Assembly: GCA_947034895.1 (NCBI GenBank) | Contig: OX344762.1 | Coordinates: 51,873,087-51,937,086, forward strand | Source: Rhytidiadelphus loreus | Lineage: Eukaryota > Streptophyta > Bryopsida > Hypnales > Hylocomiaceae | Length of the DNA: 64,000 nucleotides | Direction of reading: 5' to 3' | In this document: positions 62,253 through 64,000 of the stretch, piece after piece | How the letters are laid out: each line of letters begins with the position of its first letter | How positions within the stretch are numbered: the first letter of the stretch is position 1 | Translations under genes and position numbers: made by a program | Notes under the pieces: model-generated | Databases searched by the model: none | Seen by the model: only the letters and a program-made list of their open reading frames with translations | What the model was told of the DNA's origin: nothing

Positions 62253-64000
62253 CATCACAACCTTTGCTCTCACTGTACACACACATGGATGCTTGCAAGC
62301 AACATGATGCCAAAGTCGACCGCTTCTTCAGTTGAATCCATTTGGACTTCTGAAATGCACTCCACTAGTAGAGAACCCCCCAGAGTTATTCTAGAATTTC
62401 ACCTAGCAGCATTTCACCCTGCCAATTGTAACATCATTTAAGACAATATCTATCATGGACATTTCCAAAAATGTAATGCCATTCTAGACAATTTCTAATG
62501 TTAACTCTGCCAATCGCAGAGCGACTAGGTTTTCTAGAATACCTCTAGGAGATGGGCTGCTGTACTTCCAAGTGGTTGGCACCTCTGGAGAATCGGCATT
62601 CGACACAAGCGGCTCCAGAGCAGTTGGCATCTGCAACGAATTGTTTGTCGTAGTGTGACGCTGGCGATTGTGTACAATTGTGCACATGGATAACCGGATC
62701 CCTTCAATTGGAAACATCTGAGCCTTCAAATTGGAGCTGTCTTGAGTATTGCTACGAAGAGAAGAATTTTTTTTCCCCACCACATTGGGTTAACTATAAA
62801 AACCTGCCCCCTATTTAATTTTGTATTTTACGACCTCTCCAAGATAATTCGGTGTTTCTGATTCCAAGTGTGAAGCCATATTTACAAATTTGATCATCTG
62901 TAGTAAATATTAGCTTCCTAGATGTGAGAGAAGTAGCTGTTACCTCTTTTTTTTTGATGTCATCATGATCTAACAAAATGTTTTTGAGGATTCGTCTTCA
63001 GCACCAGCGGGAGCACCAGGAGGCTACAGTTATCACCGAGGTGGAAATAGCTTGGTGAAATTAGATGTTCTGGTAGAAATAACTTGGCGAAATTGTTGAC
63101 TCCACAAGCTTCGGGAGCTGGTTCCTACTTCGACCGATATGAAATGAGTAAAGTTTGTACATGCAAAGGAATGTCGGTATTATAATTGCTCAAACTTCAC
63201 AGGACAAGAAGGTGCCAAGGAAGGAGGCAAGAAGCCAGGAATCGGTATGATTTCAGAAGCACCTTAGCTTACGATGGACGATATGAGAAACAAAGATGTG
63301 GAGAAATGGAGAATTCGGCACTCGGATTTGGGAAAAAGAATATTATATAAGTAAAACACAAATCATTTTCATGTAACTTTCAGTCAACGCGGTGCCCCGG
63401 AACCGGGGTCACTTGCTGCATTTTACTGGCCGCAAGCTACAGTACTGTAGAACCATCCACTATATTTATAGTAATAAGTATTATATATTTTTAATACTCC
63501 TACTTTAGTAAAATAAAATACTCGTACAGTAATTTTTTGGAGCACAATGAATTGTGAAGTAATTTTTATTTATTTATTTATTTATTTATTTGAACCAAGC
63601 GTGTTTAGGAAACACACTGGAAGGGTATCCGTCAGGGAGAGGCTGATTTTATGCCAAGAAAGAAGTGAAGTAATATTTTCATAGGCGGGTTGAATATCTG
63701 GCTTTCCACCTTTTGACGCCACTGGTTTCGTGTTCCAGGTCAGTCGTTGAGACGCGTCCTCGAAGGCTCCAACTTATTTTTCTGAACCGAAGAATGGCTC
63801 TGTTTGCGGAACCTCGTTATTAGTCTGCGTCTTCTTCTTTCCTGCTGAACGAGTTTATGTATTTGTACACTTTTGTAGAAATCCTCTAACTTTGTCTCCA
63901 CCCTCCACTTTAGATTTCTTTTCTCAAACGTTCCAGGCTGAATTGGGAGATACTCGTCGGTAATGATTTACAGTTGTCTTTAAGTGGGTGCTTGTTCTAC
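62253..64000. other. Methyltransferase 3' flank and right-edge DNA, no gene called
   Basis: The first few hundred bases are the likely 3' UTR. From about 63,600 GC rises, as in a promoter or leader of a gene beyond the edge, but there is no supported start; an ATG at about 63,793 gives a nine-codon frame. A (TTTA)n run lies at about 63,567-63,591. Confidence 0.4.
63392..63450. repeat. Two palindromes: CCCCGG-AA-CCGGGG and CTACAGTACTGTAG
   Basis: 63,395-63,408 has 6-bp GC arms separated by AA, and GTG and CAC lie further out with one unpaired base on each side. 63,437-63,450 is a perfect 14-bp palindrome. They may be ends of a small decayed inverted-repeat element or binding sites; no partner was found. 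Confidence 0.5.

Noticed and set aside
62361..62380. CACTAGTAGAGAAC resembling the CACTA-2 terminus
   Set aside because: No matching inverted end or 3-bp duplication was found; probably chance.

Overview
The window is nuclear DNA of a land plant: AT-rich, repeat-dense, with spliceosomal GT-AG introns, plant enolase, a plastid fibrillin and a plant-specific DUF8204-like protein. The hAT-like and SWIM-containing transposase relics resemble families I associate from memory with non-flowering plants (mosses, lycophytes, ferns). That lineage call is an inference and was not tested. I saw no reverse transcriptase or integrase reading frame. The recognisable mobile DNA is all DNA-transposon-like.

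Layout. At 1-346 (minus) is the 5' part of a DUF8204-like gene that runs off the left edge. From 0.5 to 14 kb there is no intact gene, only AT-rich DNA packed with short inverted-repeat elements, several nested. At 14.3-18.3 kb (minus) is a decayed Mulator-like transposase gene with a Cys/His N-terminal module and a C-terminal SWIM zinc finger. At 20.7-22.8 kb is a complete non-autonomous CACTA element (CACTA-1) with TAG target duplications. At 23.05-29.5 kb (plus) is a multi-exon, broken gene joining a ParB/sulfiredoxin-like DGNHR module to an N4/N6-type DNA methyltransferase-like domain; its first intron holds a 25-bp minisatellite. At 34.4-39.9 kb is a hAT-type transposase gene cut inside its catalytic core by a second CACTA element (35,496-38,074, TTG target duplication). 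From 40 to 49.7 kb there are only repeats. The intact genes sit at 50-62.3 kb: an 11-exon enolase, then a fibrillin (minus) and a family-16/METTL23-like methyltransferase (plus) arranged head to head across a 304-bp shared promoter.

Repeats. A group of elements with ends near CCCCTAAAG is flanked by TTAA. They occur at about 6.6-8.9, 30.3-30.9, 43.8-44.7 and 54.6-56.7 kb, and nesting inside this window shows the TTAA target directly. This is the pattern of piggyBac-type insertion. One nested copy contains a hAT-type MITE with an 8-bp target duplication, confirmed by an uninterrupted relative at 55.9 kb.

How it fits together. The host genes are independent housekeeping or plastid functions. 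Everything else is layers of mobile DNA, whose stop codons are mostly explicable as C-to-T changes, as expected for methylated, silenced plant transposons. The most unusual item is the ParB-like plus DNA-methyltransferase-like gene, an architecture I know from bacteria and phages, here in an intron-containing plant locus.
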